Below are positions 1-5,868 of a stretch of DNA of 9,694 bases, piece by piece. The stretch is from NCBI GenBank assembly GCA_036525975.1, contig DATCZK010000073.1:1-9694 (forward strand), written 5' to 3'. Under the pieces are notes generated by a model. It was not told the origin of the DNA. It saw only the letters and a program-made list of their open reading frames with translations, and did no database searches. The DNA comes from Quisquiliibacterium sp036525975. Its GTDB lineage: Bacteria; Pseudomonadota; Gammaproteobacteria; Burkholderiales; Burkholderiaceae_E. The position numbers and the translations under genes were made by a program. Position 1 is the stretch's first letter. The number at the start of each line of letters is the position of its first letter.

Positions 1-182
1 TCGTCACCCGCCTCGAGGCGCTTGATCGTGATGCCGGTCTTGCGGGTGAAGTTGGTGTAGAGCGCCTCGTCGGTCTGGTAGTGGCGCGCCGAGTAGAGGT
101 TCAGGACCTTTTCCTGGGCGAGGGCGGCCGGGGCGGGCAAGGCGATCGCGAGCGCGACCGCGAGGGCGGCGGTTGTTTTCAT
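1..182 (-). CDS. Fe(3+) ABC transporter substrate-binding protein, N-terminal part (runs off the left edge)
   Basis: Only the first 60 codons are present; the rest lies beyond base 1. The product starts MKTTAALAVALAIALPAPAA and has a typical Sec signal peptide: a Lys near the start, an Ala/Leu-rich core, and a likely cleavage site ALA|QE after residue 22. The mature start reads KVLNLYSARHYQTDEALYTN, followed by FTRKTGITIKRLEAGD. This is the characteristic opening of periplasmic ferric-iron binding proteins of the FutA/FbpA/IdiA group, where the SARHYQTDE segment is strongly conserved. In that family the protein captures Fe(3+) in the periplasm and delivers it to an inner-membrane ABC permease. 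No permease or ATPase gene is visible here; they could lie beyond the left edge. A Fur-box-like palindrome upstream agrees with iron control. The ribosome binding site is weak. The family call is firm; the exact substrate is inferred. Confidence 0.85.
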   Translation of the reverse strand, partial: MKTTAALAVALAIALPAPAALAQEKVLNLYSARHYQTDEALYTNFTRKTGITIKRLEAGD

Positions 183-228
183 CGTTCGGACGTCCGGTGC
201 GTTGGGGGTGGAGGAGTCAACGCACTGG

Positions 229-257
229 AGTCTAGATGAAATCGGCCTTGTTGTAAA
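229..257 (-). promoter_or_regulatory. Predicted sigma-70 promoter of the iron-binding protein gene
   Basis: On the minus strand TTTACA (257-252, 5 of 6 matches to the -35 consensus) is followed after exactly 17 bases by TAGACT (234-229, 4 of 6 matches to -10). Transcription would begin near 222, giving a leader of about 40 bases before the ATG at 182. The -35 hexamer touches the Fur-like palindrome, which is where a repressor would block RNA polymerase. This is read from motif and spacing only. Confidence 0.45.
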
Positions 258-273
258 TGAGAAGCGTTCGCAT
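255..273. promoter_or_regulatory. Fur-box-like operator
   Basis: Bases 257-273 form an imperfect inverted repeat of the form ATGxGAA-gcg-TTCxCAT, and the wider stretch 255-273 reads aaatgagaagcgttcgcat. This resembles the AAATGAGAATCATTCGCAT type of Fur site common in beta- and gammaproteobacteria, differing mainly in the central bases. It lies about 75 bp upstream of the ATG of a ferric-iron binding protein and touches the predicted -35 box. Fur with Fe(2+) would be expected to repress the gene when iron is plentiful. Site and context support each other, but binding is inferred. Confidence 0.65.
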
Positions 274-314
274 ATAAACGGCCCGACTCGTCAGTGGCGA
301 CGCTCGGTGGCCGG

Positions 315-328
315 CCCGCTTCGGCGGG
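315..328. terminator. Short hairpin next to the protease stop codon (possible weak terminator)
   Basis: CCCGC (315-319), loop TTCG (320-323), GCGGG (324-328) form a perfect 5-bp stem. It directly abuts the protease stop codon (331-329) on its downstream side. There is no T-tract on either strand, so rho-independent termination is doubtful. It may instead protect the 3' end of the mRNA. Read as plus-strand RNA it has the very stable C(UUCG)G tetraloop, but no plus-strand gene ends here. Confidence 0.3.
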
Positions 329-1924
329 TCACCACTGCTGCGCGCAGGAAGACCCGCTCACGATGACGCCTTCGTCCCCGCCGTTGACGAGCGTGCCTGG
401 CAACGCGCGATCCGCAACCGCGCAAGCGAAGACCGCCTGCGCCGTCGCCGAACTGTCGAGCCTCGGCCCCGCCATCCCCGGGAGCGTGGTGTAGCCCCAC
501 GAGTTCACCGAGATGATCGGGCCCGACTTGATCGTGGTGCCGTCCGTGGCGGTGGTTTCGCTCATCGGCTGGATCCACGGGCCGCCCGAGGAGCCGCCGG
601 AGAGCCCGCAGCTGCCGAGCCACCAGTTCTCCCAGTTCACCGTCGCGGAGGCCGCCATGTCCTCGGCGCAGTACATGAACTTCGGGTCCTCGCTGTAGGA
701 GTAGCCGAGGGCGTGCGTCCTGTCCGAGTTGTTCGCCGCCACGTCGTGCGCGACCGCACCAAACGTGATGGCGAGGGCCCCCGCTGCACTGTCCAGCGCA
801 TCCGAAACAACCGGCTTGGTGCTCGAAATCGTGTGCACGCCGGTGTCGGACACCACGTAGAAGCCGTAGTCCCACTTCACGTTGTTGGGGAAGGTCTTGT
901 TCGTCCACTGGAGATCGACCACCCCGTACGACGGCGCCCAGCAGCCGATCGGGTCGTTGTTGCAGTTCAGGTCCGTGGGCCCCGCGTCGGCCTGCTGCGG
1001 GATGAACATCACGTTGCGCGCGAAGGCCTTGTTGGCGTCGTCGTAGATGCAGTGCGCGGCGGTGAGGATCCGCGATCCAGGTCGCGGAACCGCATCTGCT
1101 CCGGTACCCGTCACGCCGTCGTTCACGACCGTGCCCGAGCAGACGTAGCCGGTCCACGAGCTGCGCTTGGCATTGCGCGGCATCTCGAAGTACAGGCGCC
1201 CGGCGGCTTTGTAGATCGGGCTGGCCTTGTCGGTCCACGGGTCGTTCGCCACCACGGGGGTGCCCGTGCCGGTGCCGGTGCTGGACGAGTCGCCGGTCTT
1301 GACAGTGAAAGTGACCGCGGTCGACGTGCTCGTGACCCCGCCCTTGCCCGAGGCGTCCTTGGCCACGACGTCCCAGCGCCAGTCGTTTCCGTCGGTGAAG
1401 CCACGCAGGGGCACGCTCCACACGTCGGTGCCGGCCGCCTTGCTCGCCGAGAACGACTGCTTGCTGGTGCTCGCGCCCTTCCAGATGCGGAACGTCACCG
1501 ACCGGATCCCTTCGGGATCGGTCACCACGGCGGAGAAAGTGTAGGACGAGCCGATTACCCGTCCGCTGTCCGGGTTCATGTCCGATATCACGGGAGCCGA
1601 TGTCGCGCCCGTGCTGTCCGTGCCGCCGCCGGGCTTGCCGAACGGCGAGGGCGTGGGCTCGCGCGCCTTCTCGGCCGTCTGCGCGGCCACGCTGTGGCCG
1701 TAGGGCTCGAGCACGCCACCACGCCCGCGCAGGTAGCCCAGCCCGCGCGGGTCGATGACGAGATCGCGCGGAATCGCGTTGGCCCGTCGCTCGGCGGTCC
1801 AGTGCTCGATCACGCGCGCCTTGGCCGGGTCGATCCGCTGCGTGCCCTGCGCCATTGCGTTCGCCGCGCACGAGGCGATCAACCCCGCCGCGAGCAGGCC
1901 CTTGAGGGCTCTGGTCGTGTTCAT
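329..1924 (-). CDS. Exported trypsin-like (S1 family) serine protease with an N-terminal Ig-like domain
   Basis: The 531-residue product begins with a signal sequence; cleavage is likely at AMA|QG after residue 25. The stretch I16-A-S-C19 also fits a lipobox, so a lipoprotein is possible. Residues about 26-105 are a propeptide-like region. Residues about 110-209 (PVISDMNPDSG through VTFTV) look like an Ig/fibronectin-like beta-sandwich domain. A Gly/Thr/Ser linker with a GTGTGT run follows at about 211-223. The protease domain covers about 230-531. The triad is visible: His291 in ILTAAHC, Asp352 in KWDYGFYVV, Ser446 in GGSSGGPW. Cys262 and Cys292 are placed like the disulfide flanking the catalytic His in trypsins; six further cysteines fit an exported protein. 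The start is supported by AGGAGG seven bases upstream. The target is unknown. It may be co-transcribed with the upstream NlpC/P60 gene (71-base gap). Stretches of the gene are less GC-rich than its neighbours. Confidence 0.85.
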   Translation of the reverse strand: MNTTRALKGLLAAGLIASCAANAMAQGTQRIDPAKARVIEHWTAERRANAIPRDLVIDPRGLGYLRGRGGVLEPYGHSVAAQTAEKAREPTPSPFGKPGGGTDSTGATSAPVISDMNPDSGRVIGSSYTFSAVVTDPEGIRSVTFRIWKGASTSKQSFSASKAAGTDVWSVPLRGFTDGNDWRWDVVAKDASGKGGVTSTSTAVTFTVKTGDSSSTGTGTGTPVVANDPWTDKASPIYKAAGRLYFEMPRNAKRSSWTGYVCSGTVVNDGVTGTGADAVPRPGSRILTAAHCIYDDANKAFARNVMFIPQQADAGPTDLNCNNDPIGCWAPSYGVVDLQWTNKTFPNNVKWDYGFYVVSDTGVHTISSTKPVVSDALDSAAGALAITFGAVAHDVAANNSDRTHALGYSYSEDPKFMYCAEDMAASATVNWENWWLGSCGLSGGSSGGPWIQPMSETTATDGTTIKSGPIISVNSWGYTTLPGMAGPRLDSSATAQAVFACAVADRALPGTLVNGGDEGVIVSGSSCAQQW

Positions 1925-1931
1925 GTTCCGT

Positions 1932-1937
1932 CCTCCT
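1932..1937 (-). promoter_or_regulatory. Strong ribosome binding site of the protease gene
   Basis: Read on the minus strand the sequence is AGGAGG followed by seven bases and then ATG at 1924. It is a perfect anti-Shine-Dalgarno match at good spacing and fixes the start codon. The 71-base gap upstream (1925-1995) holds no promoter I can defend, so the gene may depend on transcription from the NlpC/P60 promoter. Confidence 0.75.
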
Positions 1938-1995
1938 GAACTACCTTATGCCTTAACCTACCACCAAAATGCCGCTGATGGGTGTCGATTTCTGC

Positions 1996-2661
1996 TCAGT
2001 TCTGGTACAGGGCTGCGCCCGCGGGGTCGGGGGGCCAGAGGGCAGGGGGCGCGCTCGCGGGGGCCGGCAGGCTGTAAGCGGCCGGGTGCCCGGCGCGCGC
2101 AACTTCCTCGTGCGAGCCCTGGTCCAGCGCGAGCAGCCGTCGCCCTCCGTTGAACCGGTGCTGCCAGTAGCGGCGATCGATCTCCTCCACGCTCACCGTT
2201 CCGCCCGATGACGGGGCGTGCACGAAGCGGCCCTCGCCGATGTAGATGCCCACGTGCGAGAAGGCGCGGCGCAGCGTGTTGAAGAACACGAGGTCGCCCG
2301 CGCGCAGCTCCTCGTGGTTCACGTGCTGGCCCACCCGGCTGATCTCCTCGGAGCGGCGCGGAAGCGCCAGCCCGGCGGCCTCGCGGAACACGTAGCGCAC
2401 CAGCCCGCTGCAATCGAGGCCGGTCTCGGGCGAATTGCCCCCGAAGCGGTAGTGCACGCCGAGCAGCGACAGCGCGCGCAGCACCAGCTCGGCGCTCAGC
2501 TGCGCGCCGCTGCGCTCCGCCACCGGCTCTGCGGCGCGCGCCAGCCGCGGTTCGCCGGCGAGCAGCAGCGCGGCCGCGGCGATCAGCGCGGTTCCCCGCA
2601 GGCGCGCGCGCCAGCGGCTCGTGTTTGCGCGCCAGCGGGCGCGAGCGAGTTCCCGGGCCAT
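1996..2661 (-). CDS. Exported NlpC/P60 (C40) cell-wall peptidase
   Basis: The 221-residue protein has a long Arg-rich n-region (about 1-22), a hydrophobic segment ALIAAAALLLAG (25-36) and a likely signal peptidase site ARA|AEP after residue 43. The NlpC/P60 domain spans about 53-180. Its catalytic residues are plain: Cys84 in GLDCSGLVRYVF, His136 in FSHVGIYIG and His148 in FVHAPSSGG. These are the nucleophile, base and third polar residue of the family, which cleaves peptide stems of peptidoglycan in the periplasm. The remaining tail (about 183-221) is Ala/Pro-rich and looks disordered. No SH3 or LysM targeting domain is present, as in small Spr/MepS-like or YafL-like enzymes. No Shine-Dalgarno sequence precedes the ATG; a -10 box sits there instead, so the mRNA may be leaderless. 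The gene is divergent from prpE and upstream of the protease gene. The exact bond cut is not known. Confidence 0.88.
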   Translation of the reverse strand: MARELARARWRANTSRWRARLRGTALIAAAALLLAGEPRLARAAEPVAERSGAQLSAELVLRALSLLGVHYRFGGNSPETGLDCSGLVRYVFREAAGLALPRRSEEISRVGQHVNHEELRAGDLVFFNTLRRAFSHVGIYIGEGRFVHAPSSGGTVSVEEIDRRYWQHRFNGGRRLLALDQGSHEEVARAGHPAAYSLPAPASAPPALWPPDPAGAALYQN

Positions 2662-2668
2662 GGCCGCG

Positions 2669-2698
2669 AGTATCCAACCCGGCGTTCGGCGCTGTCAA
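2669..2698 (-). promoter_or_regulatory. Predicted sigma-70 promoter of the NlpC/P60 gene (leaderless start)
   Basis: On the minus strand a perfect TTGACA (2698-2693) is followed after 18 bases by GATACT (2674-2669, 4 of 6 matches). Only seven bases separate this -10 box from the ATG at 2661. Transcription should therefore begin at or within about one base of the start codon, and no ribosome binding site is seen. Confidence 0.6.
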
Positions 2699-2736
2699 AG
2701 AATTCCAGCGTGTCAGGCCGGAGTCAGCGCCGCCGG

Positions 2737-2742
2737 TAGAAT
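2737..2742 (+). promoter_or_regulatory. Candidate -10 box of prpE
   Basis: TAGAAT matches the -10 consensus at 5 of 6 positions and lies 64 bases before the prpE ATG. Transcription would start near 2749-2750 and give a leader of about 57 bases. No convincing -35 hexamer is found at 16-18 bp upstream, so an activator or another sigma factor might be needed, or the true promoter may be elsewhere in 2662-2750. Confidence 0.35.
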
Positions 2743-2753
2743 CGACGGCATTA

Positions 2754-2793
2754 CGCGGGGGATCGACGGCGCAGTCCGCCGTCGCGCCCCGCG
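2754..2793 (+). promoter_or_regulatory. Strong stem-loop in the prpE 5' leader
   Basis: An outer stem CGCGGGG (2754-2760) pairs perfectly with CCCCGCG (2787-2793). An inner stem CGACGGCG (2764-2771) pairs perfectly with CGCCGTCG (2777-2784), around the loop CAGTC (2772-2776). A small internal loop (GAT opposite CG) separates them. The 15 GC-rich pairs end where the G-rich Shine-Dalgarno region (2793-2801) begins. CCCC at 2787-2790 could instead pair with those Gs, so two competing folds are possible. Whether this controls translation is inferred. Confidence 0.55.
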
Positions 2794-2806
2794 GGGGGAG
2801 GCAGCC

Positions 2807-4699
2807 ATGGATTACAAGAGCTTTCACCGCCGCTCGCTCGAGGACCCCGACGGTTTCTGGGCCGAGCAGGCGAAGCTGATCGACTGGAGCGAGCCCTTCG
2901 GCAAGGTGCTCGACTACTCGAATCCGCCGTTCACGCGCTGGTTCGTGGGCGGCAAGACGAACCTGTGCCACAACGCCCTCGATCGCCACCTCGCCAGGCA
3001 GGCGGACCTGTCCGCGCTGCACTACGTCTCCACCGAGACGGGCGAGCAGCGCAGCTACACCTTCGGCGAGCTGCACCGCGAGGTGATGCGGATGGCGGCG
3101 ATCATGGCCGGGCAGGGCGTGGGGCGGGGCGACCGCGTGCTCGTCTACATGCCGATGATCCCGGAGGCGGTGTTCGCGATGCTGGCCTGCGCGCGGCTGG
3201 GCGCGATCCACTCGGTGGTGTTCGGCGGCTTCGCGGCGCACAGCCTCGCGAGCCGGATCGACGATGCCGCGCCGAAGCTGATCGTGTCGGCCGACGCCGG
3301 ATCGCGGGTGGGCAAGGTCATTGCCTACAAGCCGCTGCTCGACGAGGCGATCAGGATCGCGAAGCACGACCCGGACAAGGTCCTGCTCGTGAACCGCGAG
3401 CTCGCGCCGATGGAGCTCGTCTCGGGGCGCGACCTCGACTACGCCGAGCAGCGCGAGCGGCACATCGACGCGGTGGTTCCCGTTACCTGGCTCGAGTCCA
3501 ACGAGGTGAGCTACACGCTCTACACCTCGGGCACCACGGGCAAGCCCAAGGGCGTGCAGCGCGACGTGGGCGGCTACGCGGTGGCGCTCGCGGCGTCGAT
3601 GGAGCACATCTTCTGCGGCAACCCCGGCGAGGCCTATTTCTCCTCGAGCGACATCGGCTGGGTGGTGGGTCACTCGTACATCGTCTACGGGCCGCTGATC
3701 GCCGGCATGGCCACCGTGCTCTACGAGGGCACGCCGGTGCGACCCGACGCGGGCATCCTGTGGGAGCTGGTCGAGCGCTTCAAGGTCACCGTGATGTTCT
3801 CGGCGCCCACCGCGATCCGCGTGCTCAAGAAGCAGGATCCGGCCTACCTCACGAAACACGACACGTCCTCGCTGCGCGCGCTGTTCCTCGCCGGCGAGCC
3901 GCTCGACGAGCCCACCGCGCGGTGGATCGCCGAGGGCCTGGGCCGCCCGGTGATCGACAACTATTGGCAGACCGAAACGGGGTGGCCGATCCTCACCGTG
4001 GCGCACGGCGTGGAGAAGACGCCCACGCGCTTCGGCAGCCCCGGCATGCCGATGTACGGCTACGACGTGCGGCTCCTGCACGAGGTCACCGGCGAGGAAC
4101 TCGGCGACAACGAGAAGGGCGTGGTCGCGATCGTGCCGCCGCTGCCGCCCGGATGCATGCAGACGGTGTGGGGCGACGACGAGCGCTTCGTCGAGACCTA
4201 CTTCACCAGCATTCCGGGGAAGATGGTCTACTCCACCTTCGACTGGGGCATTCGCGACTCGGACGGCTATTACTTCATCCTGGGCCGCACCGACGACGTG
4301 ATCAACGTGGCCGGGCACCGCCTGGGCACGCGCGAGATCGAGGAGTCGATCTCGAGCCACCCGGCGGTGGCCGAGTGCGCGGTGGTGGGCGTGGCCGACG
4401 CGCTCAAGGGGCAGGTGGCCACCGCCTTCGCGGTGCTCAGGGATCCGGCGGCCACGGCCGGCACGCCCGAGGCGCGGATGGCGCTCGAGGGCGAGATCAT
4501 GCGCACGGTGGACAAGCAGCTCGGCGCCGTTGCGCGGCCCTCGCGGGTGCACTTCGTGACGCTGCTGCCCAAGACGCGCTCGGGCAAGGTGGTTCGCCGC
4601 GCGATCCAGGCGCTGTGCGAGCGGCGCGACCCCGGCGACCTCACCACGCTCGAGGACCCGTCCGCGCTCGAGCAGGTGAAGCGGGCCGTGGGAAGCTGA
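2807..4699 (+). CDS. prpE: Propionyl-CoA synthetase (propionate--CoA ligase)
   Basis: The 630-residue protein belongs to the ANL superfamily (acyl-CoA synthetases) and makes propionyl-CoA from propionate, ATP and CoA through a propionyl-AMP intermediate in the cytoplasm, the entry step to the methylcitrate cycle. Its length is close to the roughly 628 residues of E. coli PrpE. Seen in order: the PrpE-like N-terminus with DYSNPPFTRWFVGGKTNLCH (36-55), the ATP-binding loop YTSGTTGKPKG (239-249), SSSDIGWVVGHSYIVYGPL (279-297), NYWQTETGWP (385-394), the hinge segment GRTDDVINVAGHRLGTREIEE (493-513) and PKTRSGK with catalytic Lys594. GVQRDVGG and NYWQTETGWP favour PrpE over acetyl-CoA synthetase. 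The frame is open further upstream, but GGAGG at 2797-2801, five bases before this ATG, and family length fix the start. prpB, prpC and prpD are not adjacent, so it stands alone here. In enteric PrpE the matching Lys is inactivated by acylation; the motif is kept. Confidence 0.93.
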   Translation: MDYKSFHRRSLEDPDGFWAEQAKLIDWSEPFGKVLDYSNPPFTRWFVGGKTNLCHNALDRHLARQADLSALHYVSTETGEQRSYTFGELHREVMRMAAIMAGQGVGRGDRVLVYMPMIPEAVFAMLACARLGAIHSVVFGGFAAHSLASRIDDAAPKLIVSADAGSRVGKVIAYKPLLDEAIRIAKHDPDKVLLVNRELAPMELVSGRDLDYAEQRERHIDAVVPVTWLESNEVSYTLYTSGTTGKPKGVQRDVGGYAVALAASMEHIFCGNPGEAYFSSSDIGWVVGHSYIVYGPLIAGMATVLYEGTPVRPDAGILWELVERFKVTVMFSAPTAIRVLKKQDPAYLTKHDTSSLRALFLAGEPLDEPTARWIAEGLGRPVIDNYWQTETGWPILTVAHGVEKTPTRFGSPGMPMYGYDVRLLHEVTGEELGDNEKGVVAIVPPLPPGCMQTVWGDDERFVETYFTSIPGKMVYSTFDWGIRDSDGYYFILGRTDDVINVAGHRLGTREIEESISSHPAVAECAVVGVADALKGQVATAFAVLRDPAATAGTPEARMALEGEIMRTVDKQLGAVARPSRVHFVTLLPKTRSGKVVRRAIQALCERRDPGDLTTLEDPSALEQVKRAVGS

Positions 4700-4725
4700 G
4701 CCTCGCGCGAGGCCCGCGAGCGCGG
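4700..4725. terminator. Two adjacent hairpins filling the prpE/srkA convergent gap
   Basis: The whole 26-base gap between the two stop codons is self-complementary. GCCTC-GCGC-GAGGC (4700-4713, a perfect 14-base palindrome) is followed directly by CCGC-GAGC-GCGG (4714-4725). Being symmetric, both could form in either transcript, so a bidirectional terminator or 3' end block is likely. No T-tract is present, so efficiency is uncertain. Confidence 0.5.
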
Positions 4726-5829
4726 TCAGGCCACCAGCGGCGCTTCGCTCATCGCCGCGATCTGCTCGCGCAGCTCCAGGATGCGGTCCTGCCAGTAGCG
4801 TTGCCCGCCGAACCAGGGAAACGCGGCCGGAAACGCGGGGTCGGCCCAGCGCCGCGCGATCCACGCGCTGTAGTGCACGAGGCGCAGCGTGCGCAGCGCT
4901 TCCACGATGCGCAGTTCGCGGCGGTCGAGCTCGATGAAGTCTTCGTAGCCGGCGAGCACGTCGCCCAGCTGGCGCGACATCGCGTGCGCGTCGCCCGAGA
5001 TCAGCATCCACAGGTCCTGGATCGCCGGGCCCATCCGGGCGTCGTCGAAGTCGACGAAGTGCGGGCCGTCGTCGGTCCACAGGATGTTGCCCGGGTGGCA
5101 GTCGCCGTGCAGCCGGATCGACGCGAGCTCGCCCGCGTCGGCGTAGGCGCGCTGCACCGCTTCGAGCGCCTGGTCGACCGCGGCCTGCCACGCCGGGCGC
5201 AGGTCGGGCGGAACGAAGTCGTGGGAAAGGAGCCAGTCTCGAGGCTCCTCGCCGAAGCTCGCGATGTCCAGCGCGGGCCGTGCGGCAAAGGCGCGCGCGG
5301 CACCCACCGCGTGGATGCGCCCGATGAACCGGCCCGTCCACTCGAGCACGGCCGGGTCGTCGAGTTCGGGCGCGCGCCCGCCGCGGCGCGGGTAGACCGC
5401 GAACCGATACCCCTCGTGGGCGTGCAGCGTGCGCCCGGCGATGGACAGCGGCGCGACCACCGGGATCTCGCGCGAGGCGAGGTCGGCGGTGAAGTCGTGC
5501 TCCTCGAGGATCTGCGCGTCGCTCCAGCGATCAGGACGATAGAACTTCGCCACGACCGCGCTGCCGTCTTCCAGCCACACCTGGTAGACGCGGTTCTCGA
5601 AGCTGTTGAGCGCGAGCAGGCGGCCGTCGCAGCGCAGCGCCAGCGACTCGATCGCGTCGAGCAGGCACTCGGGCGTGAGCCGCGCGTAGGGGGCGTCGCC
5701 GGCGCGCGGCGTCTGGTCGGCGCGAGACGGCTCGTCAGCGCCGAGCGGCTGGTCGCCGCGAGATGGCTCGTCAGCGTCGAGCGGCTGGTCGCCGCGAACG
5801 GCCTCGTCGTCACTTGCGGGCGTGCTCAT
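4726..5829 (-). CDS. srkA: Stress response kinase A (SrkA/YihE/RdoA family Ser/Thr protein kinase)
   Basis: The 367-residue protein carries the aminoglycoside-phosphotransferase/choline-kinase fold. In E. coli this kinase phosphorylates proteins and protects stressed cells from programmed death. Diagnostic segments: LLALNSFENRVYQVWLEDGS (71-90), ATP-binding Lys95 in VVAKFYRPDRWSDAQILEEH (92-111), the catalytic loop LHGDCHPGNILW (240-251) with Asp243 and Asn248, the metal-binding FVDFDDA with Asp260, and QDLWMLISGD (271-280). The C-terminal YSAWIARRWADPAFPAAFPW (320-339) is also typical. E. coli SrkA has 328 residues; the excess is mainly an N-terminal tail of about 45 residues made of degenerate 12-residue repeats (RGDQPLDADEPS, RGDQPLGADEPS, then RADQTPRAGDAP). 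The tail is acidic and probably disordered. No Shine-Dalgarno sequence precedes the ATG; a TAGAAT box lies six bases upstream, which suggests a leaderless mRNA. A shorter product from an unseen alternative start is possible. Confidence 0.92.
   Translation of the reverse strand: MSTPASDDEAVRGDQPLDADEPSRGDQPLGADEPSRADQTPRAGDAPYARLTPECLLDAIESLALRCDGRLLALNSFENRVYQVWLEDGSAVVAKFYRPDRWSDAQILEEHDFTADLASREIPVVAPLSIAGRTLHAHEGYRFAVYPRRGGRAPELDDPAVLEWTGRFIGRIHAVGAARAFAARPALDIASFGEEPRDWLLSHDFVPPDLRPAWQAAVDQALEAVQRAYADAGELASIRLHGDCHPGNILWTDDGPHFVDFDDARMGPAIQDLWMLISGDAHAMSRQLGDVLAGYEDFIELDRRELRIVEALRTLRLVHYSAWIARRWADPAFPAAFPWFGGQRYWQDRILELREQIAAMSEAPLVA
5713..5811. repeat. 36-bp tandem repeat (about 2.75 copies) within the 5' end of srkA
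   Basis: Unit 1 is 5713-5748, unit 2 is 5749-5784, and a partial, more divergent unit 3 is 5785-5811. Units 1 and 2 begin ctggtcg and differ at only 3 of 36 positions. The period is a multiple of three, so copy-number change would keep the srkA frame and alter the N-terminal tail by 12 residues per unit. Confidence 0.85.
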
Positions 5830-5835
5830 CGCTCA

Positions 5836-5841
5836 ATTCTA
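5836..5841 (-). promoter_or_regulatory. Predicted -10 box of srkA (leaderless start)
   Basis: On the minus strand TAGAAT (5841-5836, 5 of 6 matches) is followed by six bases and the ATG at 5829. With usual promoter geometry the first transcribed base is the A of the start codon. No clear -35 hexamer is found at 16-18 bp. Confidence 0.45.
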
Positions 5842-5868
5842 TCCACCGGTCCGGCGGCGCGACTCGCA

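Noticed and set aside
713..1939. A plus-strand 408-codon frame antisense to the protease
   Set aside because: It has no recognisable domain or good start signal, and the opposite strand encodes a complete protease triad with a perfect ribosome binding site.
2621..2806. N-terminal extension of PrpE by 62 codons
   Set aside because: The extension overlaps the NlpC/P60 gene start and both promoters, is Arg-rich and unlike PrpE. ATG 2807 has a GGAGG at correct spacing.
1958..5341. A minus-strand open frame of 1127 codons spanning prpE and parts of the NlpC/P60 and srkA genes
   Set aside because: It is a shadow of GC-rich coding sequence on other frames. The translation is Arg/Ala/His-rich, matches no domain, and overlaps three firmly identified genes.
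5713..5811. A CRISPR array at the 36-bp repeats
   Set aside because: The repeats are directly tandem with no spacers, number under three, stay in frame within srkA, and no cas gene is present.
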